Of a DNA stretch of 64,000 bases, positions 16,653 to 23,436 are shown in pieces; the first letter of the stretch is position 1; the number at the start of each line of letters is the position of its first letter. The notes beneath the pieces were generated by a model, which was not told where the DNA came from, made no database searches, and worked only from the letters and a program-made list of their open reading frames with translations. The position numbers were made by a program, and so were the translations under genes. The stretch is from an uncultured Oscillibacter sp. (lineage in GTDB: Bacteria; Bacillota; Clostridia; Oscillospirales; Oscillospiraceae): the NCBI GenBank assembly GCA_905200545.1, contig CAJKKQ010000015.1, forward strand, positions 1 to 64,000, written 5' to 3'.

Positions 16653-18179
16653 TTACTCCGCGAATCGGACCGTGGAGAGGTCCAGCACGTAGATGGGATA
16701 GAACTGCAGGCCCTCCAGCCCCGTCCGCATGGCCACCAGATCCGCCAGGTCCTGAATATAGACGTTGGCGGCGTGCTCCGTCAGGTTTTTCTCCATGGCC
16801 TTGTACAGCTCCGTCTGCTCCGCATCGTCGTAGCAGGTGACGGCCTGCTGGAACAGCGCGTCGTAATCGGCGTTGGAGTAGTTGATAAAGTTGTCGTCCG
16901 CCGTGGAGGTGAACCGCTCCAGCAAAGCCCGGGCGGTCATGTTGGCGGCGTCCACGCCCACCACGGTGGACTGGAACTGCCGGCCCACATAGGTGTCGTT
17001 GACCCAGCTTTCCCACTCCACAGGCTGGATGGTGGCGTTGATGCCCACAGCTTTGAGCTGCTCCACCAGCACCGTGGCGGTGTCCATGTGGGGCTGGTAG
17101 TTGGAGGGGACGGTGATGGTCATGTCGAACCCGTCGGGATACCCGGCCTGGGTCAGCAGCTCCTGGGCCTTGGCGGGATCGTAGGTGTAGTAGTCGGTGA
17201 GGCTCTCGTCAAAGTACTTGCCGAAGGCCGGGTACATGCTGGAGCCGATGGGGGCGCCGTAGCCGTCGAAGGCCAGGTCAATGATCCCCTGCTTGTCCAC
17301 AGCATAGCACAGGGCCTGGCGCACAAGCTCATTGTCGAAGGGTGCCACGTCGTTGTTGAGGTACAGGGCCTGCACCAGGTTCATCGTGCCCTCCAGGATC
17401 TGGAAATCGTCTCCCAGCTGGGCCACCTGGGTGCTGGTGAGGTGGCTGCAAAGGTCGATGGCGCCGCTCTGGAGGCTCATGAGCAGGCTGTCGGCGTTTT
17501 CGATGATCTTGAAGGTCACCTGATCCAGGTAGGCGGGGGTGCCCCAGTATTCGTCAAACTTCTCCAGGACGATGGAGTCCTGGGCGGTGCGGGAGGTGAA
17601 CTTGAACGGACCGGTGCCCACAGGGGCGGTGTCCTGCTGGTCGTAATCCGCCGGCAGGATGGCGGTGGTCAGATAGGAGATAAACTCATTGCTGGGCTCT
17701 GCCAGGGTGATGACCACGGTGGCCTCATCGGGAGCCTCGATGGAGGCGATGGAGGAGAAGGCCTCCACCGGCACGATGCTGGCGTCCTGGGGATCCTTGC
17801 ACCGCTCCAGGGAGTACACCACATCGTCGGCGGTGACCGTCTCGCCGTTGTGGAACTTCACACCCTGGCGCAGGGTGAAGGTGTAGACGGTCCCGTCGTC
17901 GGAAACTTCATATTTCTCCGCCACGGCAGGCGTGAGATCGCCCTCCGGGGTGGGTTTCATCAGTCCTTCAAACACATTGAACATGATTTCCCGGGTTCCT
18001 GCCTTCACGGTCTTGTGAGGGTCAAGACTCTCATCCAGGTCCTGTGCGATGCCAACGGTGATGGCGTTGGCCTGCGTTGCGTCCTCCGGCGTCTCGGCTG
18101 TGCTGCTGTCTCCGCATCCGCTGAGTACAGTGCACAGGAGGCCTGCCAGAAGAAGGAACGCCAAGAGCTTCTTCTTCAT
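16653..18179 (-). CDS. Peptide/nickel-type solute-binding lipoprotein (SBP family 5)
   Basis: This 508-residue protein has a lipoprotein signal MKKKLLAFLLLAGLLCTVLS before the lipobox Cys (LSGC). It then has the family 5 fold: GIAQDLDESLDPHKTVKAGT, FTLRQGVKFHNGETVTADDVVYSLE, and a C-terminal AVDKQGIIDLAF region. It is anchored outside the membrane and delivers substrate to the DppBC-DppDF transporter encoded directly downstream. Family 5 proteins bind peptides, nickel, heme or sugars; peptides are the most likely, but this is inferred. It is the promoter-proximal gene of the operon. Confidence 0.92.
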   Translation of the reverse strand: MKKKLLAFLLLAGLLCTVLSGCGDSSTAETPEDATQANAITVGIAQDLDESLDPHKTVKAGTREIMFNVFEGLMKPTPEGDLTPAVAEKYEVSDDGTVYTFTLRQGVKFHNGETVTADDVVYSLERCKDPQDASIVPVEAFSSIASIEAPDEATVVITLAEPSNEFISYLTTAILPADYDQQDTAPVGTGPFKFTSRTAQDSIVLEKFDEYWGTPAYLDQVTFKIIENADSLLMSLQSGAIDLCSHLTSTQVAQLGDDFQILEGTMNLVQALYLNNDVAPFDNELVRQALCYAVDKQGIIDLAFDGYGAPIGSSMYPAFGKYFDESLTDYYTYDPAKAQELLTQAGYPDGFDMTITVPSNYQPHMDTATVLVEQLKAVGINATIQPVEWESWVNDTYVGRQFQSTVVGVDAANMTARALLERFTSTADDNFINYSNADYDALFQQAVTCYDDAEQTELYKAMEKNLTEHAANVYIQDLADLVAMRTGLEGLQFYPIYVLDLSTVRFAE

Positions 18180-18272
18180 GATTCAGTTCTCCTTTTCATC
18201 ACTGCCCGCTTCCGGGTCAGTGTCGGACGGGAATGTCCGCCCGTGACAAAATAAGCGGCCCTGTATAAAAAG

Positions 18273-18319
18273 AGCCTTGCAGGAGCTTGTTATTTTTCTA
18301 ACTTACTGCCTGCAAGGCT
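18273..18319 (-). terminator. Hairpin between the AI-2E exporter and the peptide transporter
   Basis: AGCCTTGCAGG (18273-18283) pairs with CCTGCAAGGCT (18309-18319) around a 25-nt loop. On the minus strand the stem ends in CTCTTTTTATA. It can terminate the exporter transcript. Because the promoter at 18322-18350 starts transcription at or inside the first arm, it may also matter for the transporter leader. Confidence 0.75.
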
Positions 18320-18321
18320 GT

Positions 18322-18350
18322 ATTGTACACGATGGCGCCCGTGATTGCAA
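18322..18350 (-). promoter_or_regulatory. Promoter of the peptide ABC operon
   Basis: On the minus strand TTGCAA (18350-18345), 17 bp, TACAAT (18327-18322). The predicted start is near 18315, leaving a leader of about 135 nt before the binding-protein ATG. Confidence 0.72.
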
Positions 18351-18365
18351 GGGCTTTGACACAAA

Positions 18366-19616
18366 TTAGAGGGGCTTTTGGGGCGTGTCGGGGGATTTTT
18401 CCTCCTCCTGGGCGGATACCACGGCGCCGGGGCGGTCATAAGAGACATCGTCAGTGGGCAGATCCTTCCGGCGCAGCCGGGCGCGCAGGAAGAAATCCAC
18501 GGCGTTGTAGAGGCAGGCGCACACCGGCACGCCGAAAAACATCCCCGGTACGCCGAAGAAGCTGCCGCCCACCAGAATGGCGATGATGACCCACAGGCTG
18601 GAAAGGCCCGTCTTGTCCCCCAGGATCTTGGGGCCGATGACGTTGCCGTCCAGCTGCTGGAGGGCCAGGACAAAGAGCATGAAGTACACCGCCTGGAGGG
18701 GGTTGACCAGCAGAATGAGGAAGATGCTGGGGATGGCCCCCAGAAAGGGACCGAAGAAGGGGATCACGTTGGTGACGCCCACAATGACGGACACCAGGGG
18801 CGTGTAGGGGAATTTCAAAATGGAGCAGCCCACAAAACAGATGATGCCGATGATCAGGGAGTCCAGCAGCTTTCCCCGGACGAAGCCGGCGAAGATCTCG
18901 TCGGTCTTCCGGGCGCCCCGCAGCACCCAGTCCACGTACCGGGTGGGAACCAGGGCATAGGTCATCTTCCGGGCGTAGGCGGCGCAGTGCTCCTTGGTGG
19001 CCAGCAGGTACACTGAGGCGATGATGCCCACCAGCAGGTCCTTGAAGAACACCAGCACCGTCATCACGCCGCCGGAGACGGCGGTCATCAGCGTGGTGGC
19101 CTGGGGCAGGGCCTCCTTGGTCAGCCACGTCTGGATATCCTCATAATAGGTGTTCATCTGCTGGGTGACCCAGTGCTCCACATCGGGATTGGATTCCAGC
19201 AGGTGCTGGATCCAGCCGCTGATGGTGTTGTAGTAGGATTCCGCGCTGCCGAAGAGCTGCAGCACGCTGCGGTAGAGTTCCGGCAGCAGGATGGAGGCCA
19301 GCAGATGGAACAGAACATAGATCACCAGCCAGGTAAGGATCAGGCTCACCGCCCGGGCACCCCGGGAGATCCTGCCCGCGCTGCGGGCCTTGGCCACGGC
19401 GGAGGCAAACAGGTGTCCCTCGAAAAAGTCCACCATGGGGGAGAGCAGATAGGCGATAAAGGCACCGTAGAGGATGGGCTGCACCGCCTGCAGCAGCTGC
19501 CTGCCGATATTCACCACCACCCGCTGCCCGAAGAGCGAGTCGTAAAAGAGCAAAATGGCTGCCACGGTGACAAACACCGTCACTGCCAGGGCCACGGGCC
19601 GGCTTTCATGTTTCAT
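18366..19616 (-). CDS. AI-2E/PerM-family transporter
   Basis: This 416-residue protein has about eight membrane helices. It shows the family pattern of two N-terminal helices (VTVAAILLFYDSLF; PILYGAFIAYLLSPMVDFFE), a long central soluble part, and the conserved C-terminal TNVIPFFGPFLGAIPSIFLIL and LQQLDGNVIGPKILGDKTGL segments. Members include the AI-2 exporter TqsA and Na/H antiporters, so the substrate is open. ATG 19616 follows GAAGGAGG. The C-terminal tail is short and charged. Single-gene unit. Confidence 0.9.
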   Translation of the reverse strand: MKHESRPVALAVTVFVTVAAILLFYDSLFGQRVVVNIGRQLLQAVQPILYGAFIAYLLSPMVDFFEGHLFASAVAKARSAGRISRGARAVSLILTWLVIYVLFHLLASILLPELYRSVLQLFGSAESYYNTISGWIQHLLESNPDVEHWVTQQMNTYYEDIQTWLTKEALPQATTLMTAVSGGVMTVLVFFKDLLVGIIASVYLLATKEHCAAYARKMTYALVPTRYVDWVLRGARKTDEIFAGFVRGKLLDSLIIGIICFVGCSILKFPYTPLVSVIVGVTNVIPFFGPFLGAIPSIFLILLVNPLQAVYFMLFVLALQQLDGNVIGPKILGDKTGLSSLWVIIAILVGGSFFGVPGMFFGVPVCACLYNAVDFFLRARLRRKDLPTDDVSYDRPGAVVSAQEEEKSPDTPQKPL

Positions 19617-19657
19617 GTAAGGCCGCCTCCTTCTCAGAGATATCCACATTCCATTTC

Positions 19658-19686
19658 ATTGTACATGCTGCGCTGACAAAATGCAA
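19658..19686 (-). promoter_or_regulatory. Promoter of the AI-2E-family gene
   Basis: On the minus strand TTGCAT (19686-19681), 17 bp, TACAAT (19663-19658). Confidence 0.75.
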
Positions 19687-19743
19687 TCGTCGGCCCCAGG
19701 CCGCCCCCTGATTTTTGATGCCTTCTTTACGTTGCCGCCGGCC

Positions 19744-19772
19744 TTGCATTCCGCAGGGGGCCGTGTTATACT
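19744..19772 (+). promoter_or_regulatory. Promoter of the lipid kinase/Nudix operon
   Basis: TTGCAT (19744-19749), 17 bp, TATACT (19767-19772), 44 bp before the kinase ATG. Confidence 0.75.
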
Positions 19773-19815
19773 GCCTTTGTTTTTAGCAGTACCGCCCTGG
19801 GCAAGGAGGTTTCAA

Positions 19816-20700
19816 ATGGAAAAGAAGCTGTTGTTTTTGGTCAATCCCAAGGCCGGACGCAATAAGTCCCGGGGGCCGCTGTTTGACGCGGTGTCCGTGT
19901 TGTGTCAGGCAGGATATCTGGTGAACGTCCACGAGACCACTGCCGCCGGAGACGCGGCAGCCACTGCCGCCGCCCAGGGGGCGGACTACGACCTGGTGGT
20001 GGCCGTGGGCGGGGACGGTACCCTCAATGAGACGGTGTCCGGCCTCATGCGGCTGGAGCAGCCGCCCCTGCTGGGATATCTCCCCCAGGGCAGCACCAAT
20101 GATTTCGCCGCCAGCCTCCACATTTCCGGCGACCCGGCGGAGGCCGCCCGGGCCATTGTCCGCCATCAGGTGCGCACCCTGGACATTGGGGAGTGGAACC
20201 AGCGGAACTTCGTGTATGTGGCCTCTTTTGGGGCCTTCACCCGCTCCTCCTACGCGGCGCCCCAGGCCGCCAAAAACGCCCTGGGCCATTTCGCCTATAT
20301 CCTGGAGGGCATGAAGGATCTGAGTACCCTGCGGCCCTATCCCCTGCGCATCGACGCCGACGGGGAGAATCTGGACGGGGACTATCTCTTCGGCGCCGTG
20401 TCCAACTCCACCTCCATCGGCGGACTCATGAAGCTGGATCCTGCCCGGGTGGTGCTGGATGACGGCCGCTTTGAGCTGTTGCTGATCCCCAACCCCAAGA
20501 CGGCGGTGGGACTGCAGAATCTCATCTTCGCCCTGCTGAACCAGGATTACACCAGCGGCGGTGTCGTGTTCCGCCACGTCTCCCATCTCCATCTGGAAAC
20601 GGATACGGAGCTGCCCTGGTCCCTGGATGGAGAGTATGCCCCCAGTGTGCCGGAGGTAGACATCGTCAACCGCCAGGCGGCATTGAGGATGCTGCTGTGA
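19816..20700 (+). CDS. Diacylglycerol/lipid kinase of the YegS/DgkB family
   Basis: This 294-residue protein has the LVNPKAGRNKSRG nucleotide-binding segment, the catalytic glycine loop GGDGTLNE and the LPQGSTNDFAASL block that characterise the DAGK catalytic domain, then a beta-sandwich C-terminal domain. It phosphorylates diacylglycerol or a similar lipid at the membrane, recycling it into phospholipid or teichoic-acid metabolism. ATG 19816 follows AAGGAGG; the longer open frame upstream has no ribosome site. Confidence 0.92.
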   Translation: MEKKLLFLVNPKAGRNKSRGPLFDAVSVLCQAGYLVNVHETTAAGDAAATAAAQGADYDLVVAVGGDGTLNETVSGLMRLEQPPLLGYLPQGSTNDFAASLHISGDPAEAARAIVRHQVRTLDIGEWNQRNFVYVASFGAFTRSSYAAPQAAKNALGHFAYILEGMKDLSTLRPYPLRIDADGENLDGDYLFGAVSNSTSIGGLMKLDPARVVLDDGRFELLLIPNPKTAVGLQNLIFALLNQDYTSGGVVFRHVSHLHLETDTELPWSLDGEYAPSVPEVDIVNRQAALRMLL

Positions 20701-21320
20701 GGGAGCTGGAGCGCCTGGAGCGGCGCTTTGCAGGCCATGTGCCGGGGCTGCTGGGGGCCCGGCACAGCTATGCCGTGCTCTGCCCCCTGGTGGAGACGGC
20801 GGAGGGCCTCTCCCTGCTCTTTGAGGTGCGCTCGGCCTCCCTGCGCCGCCAGCCGGGAGAGGTGTGCTTTCCCGGCGGAGCGGCGGAGCCCGGGGAGGAT
20901 GCAGCTGCCTGCGCCCTGCGGGAGACGGAGGAGGAGCTTGCTATCCCCCGCCGGGAGATCCGGGTGCTGGGCACGCCGGACTTTATCTGCAACCAGCGGG
21001 GCTTTTTGCTCCAGCCGGTGCTGGGACTGGTATCGGCGGCGGGATTCGGGGCCCTGCGCCCTTCCCCGGCGGAGGTGGCGGAGGTGTTCACCGCGCCCCT
21101 CTCCTTTTTCCGGCAGACGCCTCCCCAGGTGTACGCCTATGATCTGGTCCCCACGGAGCCGGAGAACTTCCCCTATGATGACATAGGGGTGGGGCAGGAT
21201 TACCGCTGGAGCCGGGGGCGGGTGGAGGTGCCGGTGTGGTACTGGCACCGCCACGCCATCTGGGGCATGACCGCCCGCCTGGTGCGGGATCTGACGGATA
21301 CCCTGGAGGAGACCTTATAA
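20697..21320 (+). CDS. Nudix hydrolase (CoA pyrophosphatase-like)
   Basis: This 207-residue protein contains a full Nudix box, GGAAEPGEDAAACALRETEEEL, preceded by SLRRQPGEVCFPGG, the UPF0035-type element found in NudL/CoA pyrophosphatases that split CoA into 3',5'-ADP and phosphopantetheine. The start is GTG overlapping the kinase stop by 4 nt, so translation is coupled. CoA as substrate is inferred from the motif. Confidence 0.9.
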   Translation: MRELERLERRFAGHVPGLLGARHSYAVLCPLVETAEGLSLLFEVRSASLRRQPGEVCFPGGAAEPGEDAAACALRETEEELAIPRREIRVLGTPDFICNQRGFLLQPVLGLVSAAGFGALRPSPAEVAEVFTAPLSFFRQTPPQVYAYDLVPTEPENFPYDDIGVGQDYRWSRGRVEVPVWYWHRHAIWGMTARLVRDLTDTLEETL

Positions 21321-21327
21321 CAAAACA

Positions 21328-21366
21328 GGGGACCGGAAGCCGTCTGGCTCCGGTCCCGTGTTTTTT
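21328..21366. terminator. Terminator after the Nudix gene
   Basis: GGGACCGGAAGCC and GGCTCCGGTCCC form the stem, followed on the plus strand by GTGTTTTTT. The opposite strand also ends T-rich (CCCTGTTTTG), so it can serve the converging fusion gene as well. Confidence 0.88.
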
Positions 21367-22504
21367 ATGCTTCCGTGTTCCCCAGAAATTCCGGGCGGTA
21401 GCCGATATCCTTTTCCAGGATCTCCCGGCCCTCCGGCGTTTTTCCCACGGAGGTGAAGCCGTACCGGATGAAAAACGCCCGGCCCGTCTCGTCCGAGGAC
21501 TCCAGCACCGTGCGCAGGCACTGCCGTCCCAGAGGGCGGTAGTGGGCCACCGCCTGGCCCAGCAGCTGTACGCCGAAGCCCCGCTGCCGAACCGCCTGGG
21601 GCAGGCACAGCAGGGAGATATAGCCGATCCCCGCTTCCGCGTCCCGGGCTGTGTCCAGCTGCACCACGCCCACCGGCCCCTCCGGCAGGCATCCCACCAG
21701 GATGGTATGTCCCGCGGCACCGGAGAGCAGGCGCCGGGCGTCAAAGGGCTCCTGGCGGCCGCTCTCCTGCCACACGCTTTGCACGCAGCCGGTAAAAAAT
21801 GCCTCGTCTTCCGGCAGGGCCAGAGGCCGGAACCACAGCCCCGGCTCCAGGGCGTTGGGGTGCTTTTTCAGCACGGCACCCCCAGTAAAGCGGGGATCCT
21901 CCAGATGGCTGGCGTCATCCCGGTATACCACGTGCAGTTTACCGTCCTCCCACTCCAGCAGGGAGACGGCGGTGTTGGAGCCGGTGGGCGTCTGGCCCAG
22001 CTGTTCCAGGGAATAGCCCTGTACCGTGGCCAGCAGGATGCGGATGGCGCAGCCGTGAGAGAAGACCGCCACGGTGCGGCCGTCGTTTTCCGCCGCGATC
22101 TTCTCTACGGCGTGGAGCACCCGGTCCCGGACCTGGGCGGGAGTCTCCGCCCCCTCCGCGTGCCACAGGTGCAGCCGGTGGGAGAAATTTTCCATCTGCT
22201 CCGGATCTGTCCGGGCGATCTCCCCCCAGGTCTTCTGCTCCCATACGCCCACGCAGATCTCCCGCAGGTCGCGGCACCGGTGGAGAGGCAGCTTTTTGGG
22301 GATGTAAATGGCGGCAGCGGTAGCGCAGGTGCGGTAGAGGTCGCTGGCGTATACGGCATCGATGTGGATGTCTGCGAACCGCCGCTCCAGAGCCCGGACC
22401 TGCTGTTGGCCCAGGTCGGTGAGGATGCTGTTGTATTGGCCCTGGGCAATGCGGTAGAGGTTGCCCTCAGCCTCCGCATGCCGGATGAGATAGAGTTTGG
22501 TCAT
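21365..22504 (-). CDS. Fusion of histidine phosphatase (phosphoglycerate mutase-like) and GNAT acetyltransferase
   Basis: This 379-residue protein has two domains. Residues 1 to about 205 are a histidine-phosphatase domain with the catalytic RHAEAEGN motif (phospho-His about residue 9) and the second His in VFSHGCAIR. About 215-379 form a GNAT fold (IGYISLLCLPQAVRQRGFGVQLLGQA is the acetyl-CoA loop). The frame is unbroken between them, so this is a true fusion rather than two overlapping genes. The N-domain resembles alpha-ribazole or cofactor-type phosphatases. Substrates of both halves are unknown. The promoter lies about 200 bp upstream (22706-22734). Confidence 0.85.
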   Translation of the reverse strand: MTKLYLIRHAEAEGNLYRIAQGQYNSILTDLGQQQVRALERRFADIHIDAVYASDLYRTCATAAAIYIPKKLPLHRCRDLREICVGVWEQKTWGEIARTDPEQMENFSHRLHLWHAEGAETPAQVRDRVLHAVEKIAAENDGRTVAVFSHGCAIRILLATVQGYSLEQLGQTPTGSNTAVSLLEWEDGKLHVVYRDDASHLEDPRFTGGAVLKKHPNALEPGLWFRPLALPEDEAFFTGCVQSVWQESGRQEPFDARRLLSGAAGHTILVGCLPEGPVGVVQLDTARDAEAGIGYISLLCLPQAVRQRGFGVQLLGQAVAHYRPLGRQCLRTVLESSDETGRAFFIRYGFTSVGKTPEGREILEKDIGYRPEFLGNTEA

Positions 22505-22549
22505 GAGTGCCTCCCGGGATGAATTGCAAAGGATGGATGCCCCGTCCGC

Positions 22550-22627
22550 TTATTTGCAGCGGCCTGCCGCATTGAAAATGATGGCGATGGGCAGCAGAAG
22601 CAAAAACAGCAGCGGTATGCGGCACAT
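22550..22627 (-). CDS. Possible small hydrophobic peptide in the fusion-gene leader
   Basis: A 25-codon frame from ATG 22627 encodes one hydrophobic helix (MCRIPLLFLLLLPIAIIFN) and ends AAGRCK. The same frame continues upstream to a rare ATT at 22669 with GGAGG 4 nt before it, giving a 39-residue form with a basic amphipathic N-terminus (RRGRFFKILWKE). The frame lies between the promoter at 22734 and the fusion gene at 22504, so it is transcribed. No homologue is recognised. It could be a real small membrane protein or a leader peptide. Confidence 0.35.
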   Translation of the reverse strand: MCRIPLLFLLLLPIAIIFNAAGRCK

Positions 22628-22705
22628 CTCTTTCCACAAAATTTTGAAAAAACGGCCCCGCCGGGAAATGTGTCCTCCGCAAAGGGGCGTTCGCCGTTCG
22701 TTCAC

Positions 22706-22734
22706 ATTATATAAGAATTGCCCCCCGGTGTAAA
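22706..22734 (-). promoter_or_regulatory. Promoter of the phosphatase-acetyltransferase fusion
   Basis: On the minus strand TTTACA (22734-22729), 17 bp, TATAAT (22711-22706). Confidence 0.78.
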
Positions 22735-22852
22735 TCCACAGAGGTTAAGAAAGTTTTGCTCCCCGCCGGATGGCTGTTATGTATTTTTTTCCGGGGTGTT
22801 TTTTGTTTTCCGGGGGCATACTACCTCCGTGCCGAAAAGGAGTGACTTGATT

Positions 22853-23032
22853 ATGAAGCTTAGTACCGGATTTTGGGTCGGTATGAGCGCCGGTCTCATG
22901 GCCGGCGCAGCCATGGGGATGATGGCGCCCTGCGGCAGGCAGTCCATGAAAACGCAGGTGGGTAAGAGTATCCACAAGCTGGGTGTCGCCGTGGACCATG
23001 CCGTGGACAACATCGTCTCCGATCTGCGCTGA
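22853..23032 (+). CDS. Small protein with a glycine-rich hydrophobic N-terminus (YtxH-like)
   Basis: This 59-residue protein starts at ATG 22853 behind AAAAGGAG. Its first half is a Gly/Ala/Met-rich membrane-type helix (GFWVGMSAGLMAGAAMGMMA). The second half is amphipathic and ends HAVDNIVSDLR. The layout recalls YtxH-like stress/sporulation proteins of Firmicutes, but a family cannot be fixed at this length. It stands alone, upstream of tRNA-Ser, with clean start signals. Confidence 0.7.
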   Translation: MKLSTGFWVGMSAGLMAGAAMGMMAPCGRQSMKTQVGKSIHKLGVAVDHAVDNIVSDLR

Positions 23033-23115
23033 AGCGCTGCGGCGGGGCGGGAGGCTGCTGTCTCCTGCCCCGCTGCCTGTCCCAGCAAAAATTTGAAAAA
23101 ACCGTGATTCGGGGC

Positions 23116-23143
23116 TTGACTTTCCAAAAACCTCTGCTATAAT
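23116..23143 (+). promoter_or_regulatory. Promoter of tRNA-Ser
   Basis: TTGACT (23116-23121), 16 bp, TATAAT (23138-23143), 64 bp before the mature tRNA 5' end. Confidence 0.8.
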
Positions 23144-23206
23144 AATAACGCTGTCGCTTTTGAGCGGCATCAAAGTGCATATGTTTTTTGCTACTGGAAC
23201 AGCTAT

Positions 23207-23298
23207 GGAGAAGTCGCCTAGTTGGTCGAGGGCGCATGATTGGAAATCATGTAGGCCCCTAAAGGGTCTCGAGGGTTCGAATCCCTCCTTCTCCGCCA
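23207..23298 (+). tRNA. tRNA-Ser (anticodon GGA)
   Basis: The acceptor stem GGAGAAG (23207-23213) pairs with CTTCTCC (23288-23294), followed by the discriminator G and an encoded CCA. The anticodon stem CATGA/TCATG encloses the loop TTGGAAA with anticodon GGA at 23242-23244, which reads UCC and UCU. A long variable arm, as required for tRNA-Ser, precedes the T arm GAGGGTTCGAATCCCTC. Confidence 0.97.
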
Positions 23299-23300
23299 CA

Positions 23301-23338
23301 TCGGAGCAAGCGTTGATCGCTTGCTCCGATTTTTTTTA
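23301..23338 (+). terminator. Terminator of tRNA-Ser
   Basis: TCGGAGCAAGCG, loop TTGAT, CGCTTGCTCCGA, then TTTTTTTT. Confidence 0.95.
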
Positions 23339-23390
23339 TCCGCAGACAGTTTTGATATTTTCAAGGATATCTTCCCCGCCCGGTGCAGAG

Positions 23391-23420
23391 AAAAAAAGAC
23401 GGCCCACAGGGGCCGTCTTT
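23391..23420 (-). terminator. Terminator of the RNase J gene
   Basis: The stem AAAGACGGCCC / GGGCCGTCTTT with ACAG loop is followed on the minus strand by a T-run (A run 23391-23397), 17 bp after the stop. Confidence 0.9.
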
Positions 23421-23436
23421 CTTGTTTGTTCGGTTT

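Noticed and set aside
15915..18254. A 779-codon plus-strand frame across the peptide-binding protein and permease
   Set aside because: It is antisense to two well-recognised genes and its translation is His/Gly/Gln-rich with no domain.
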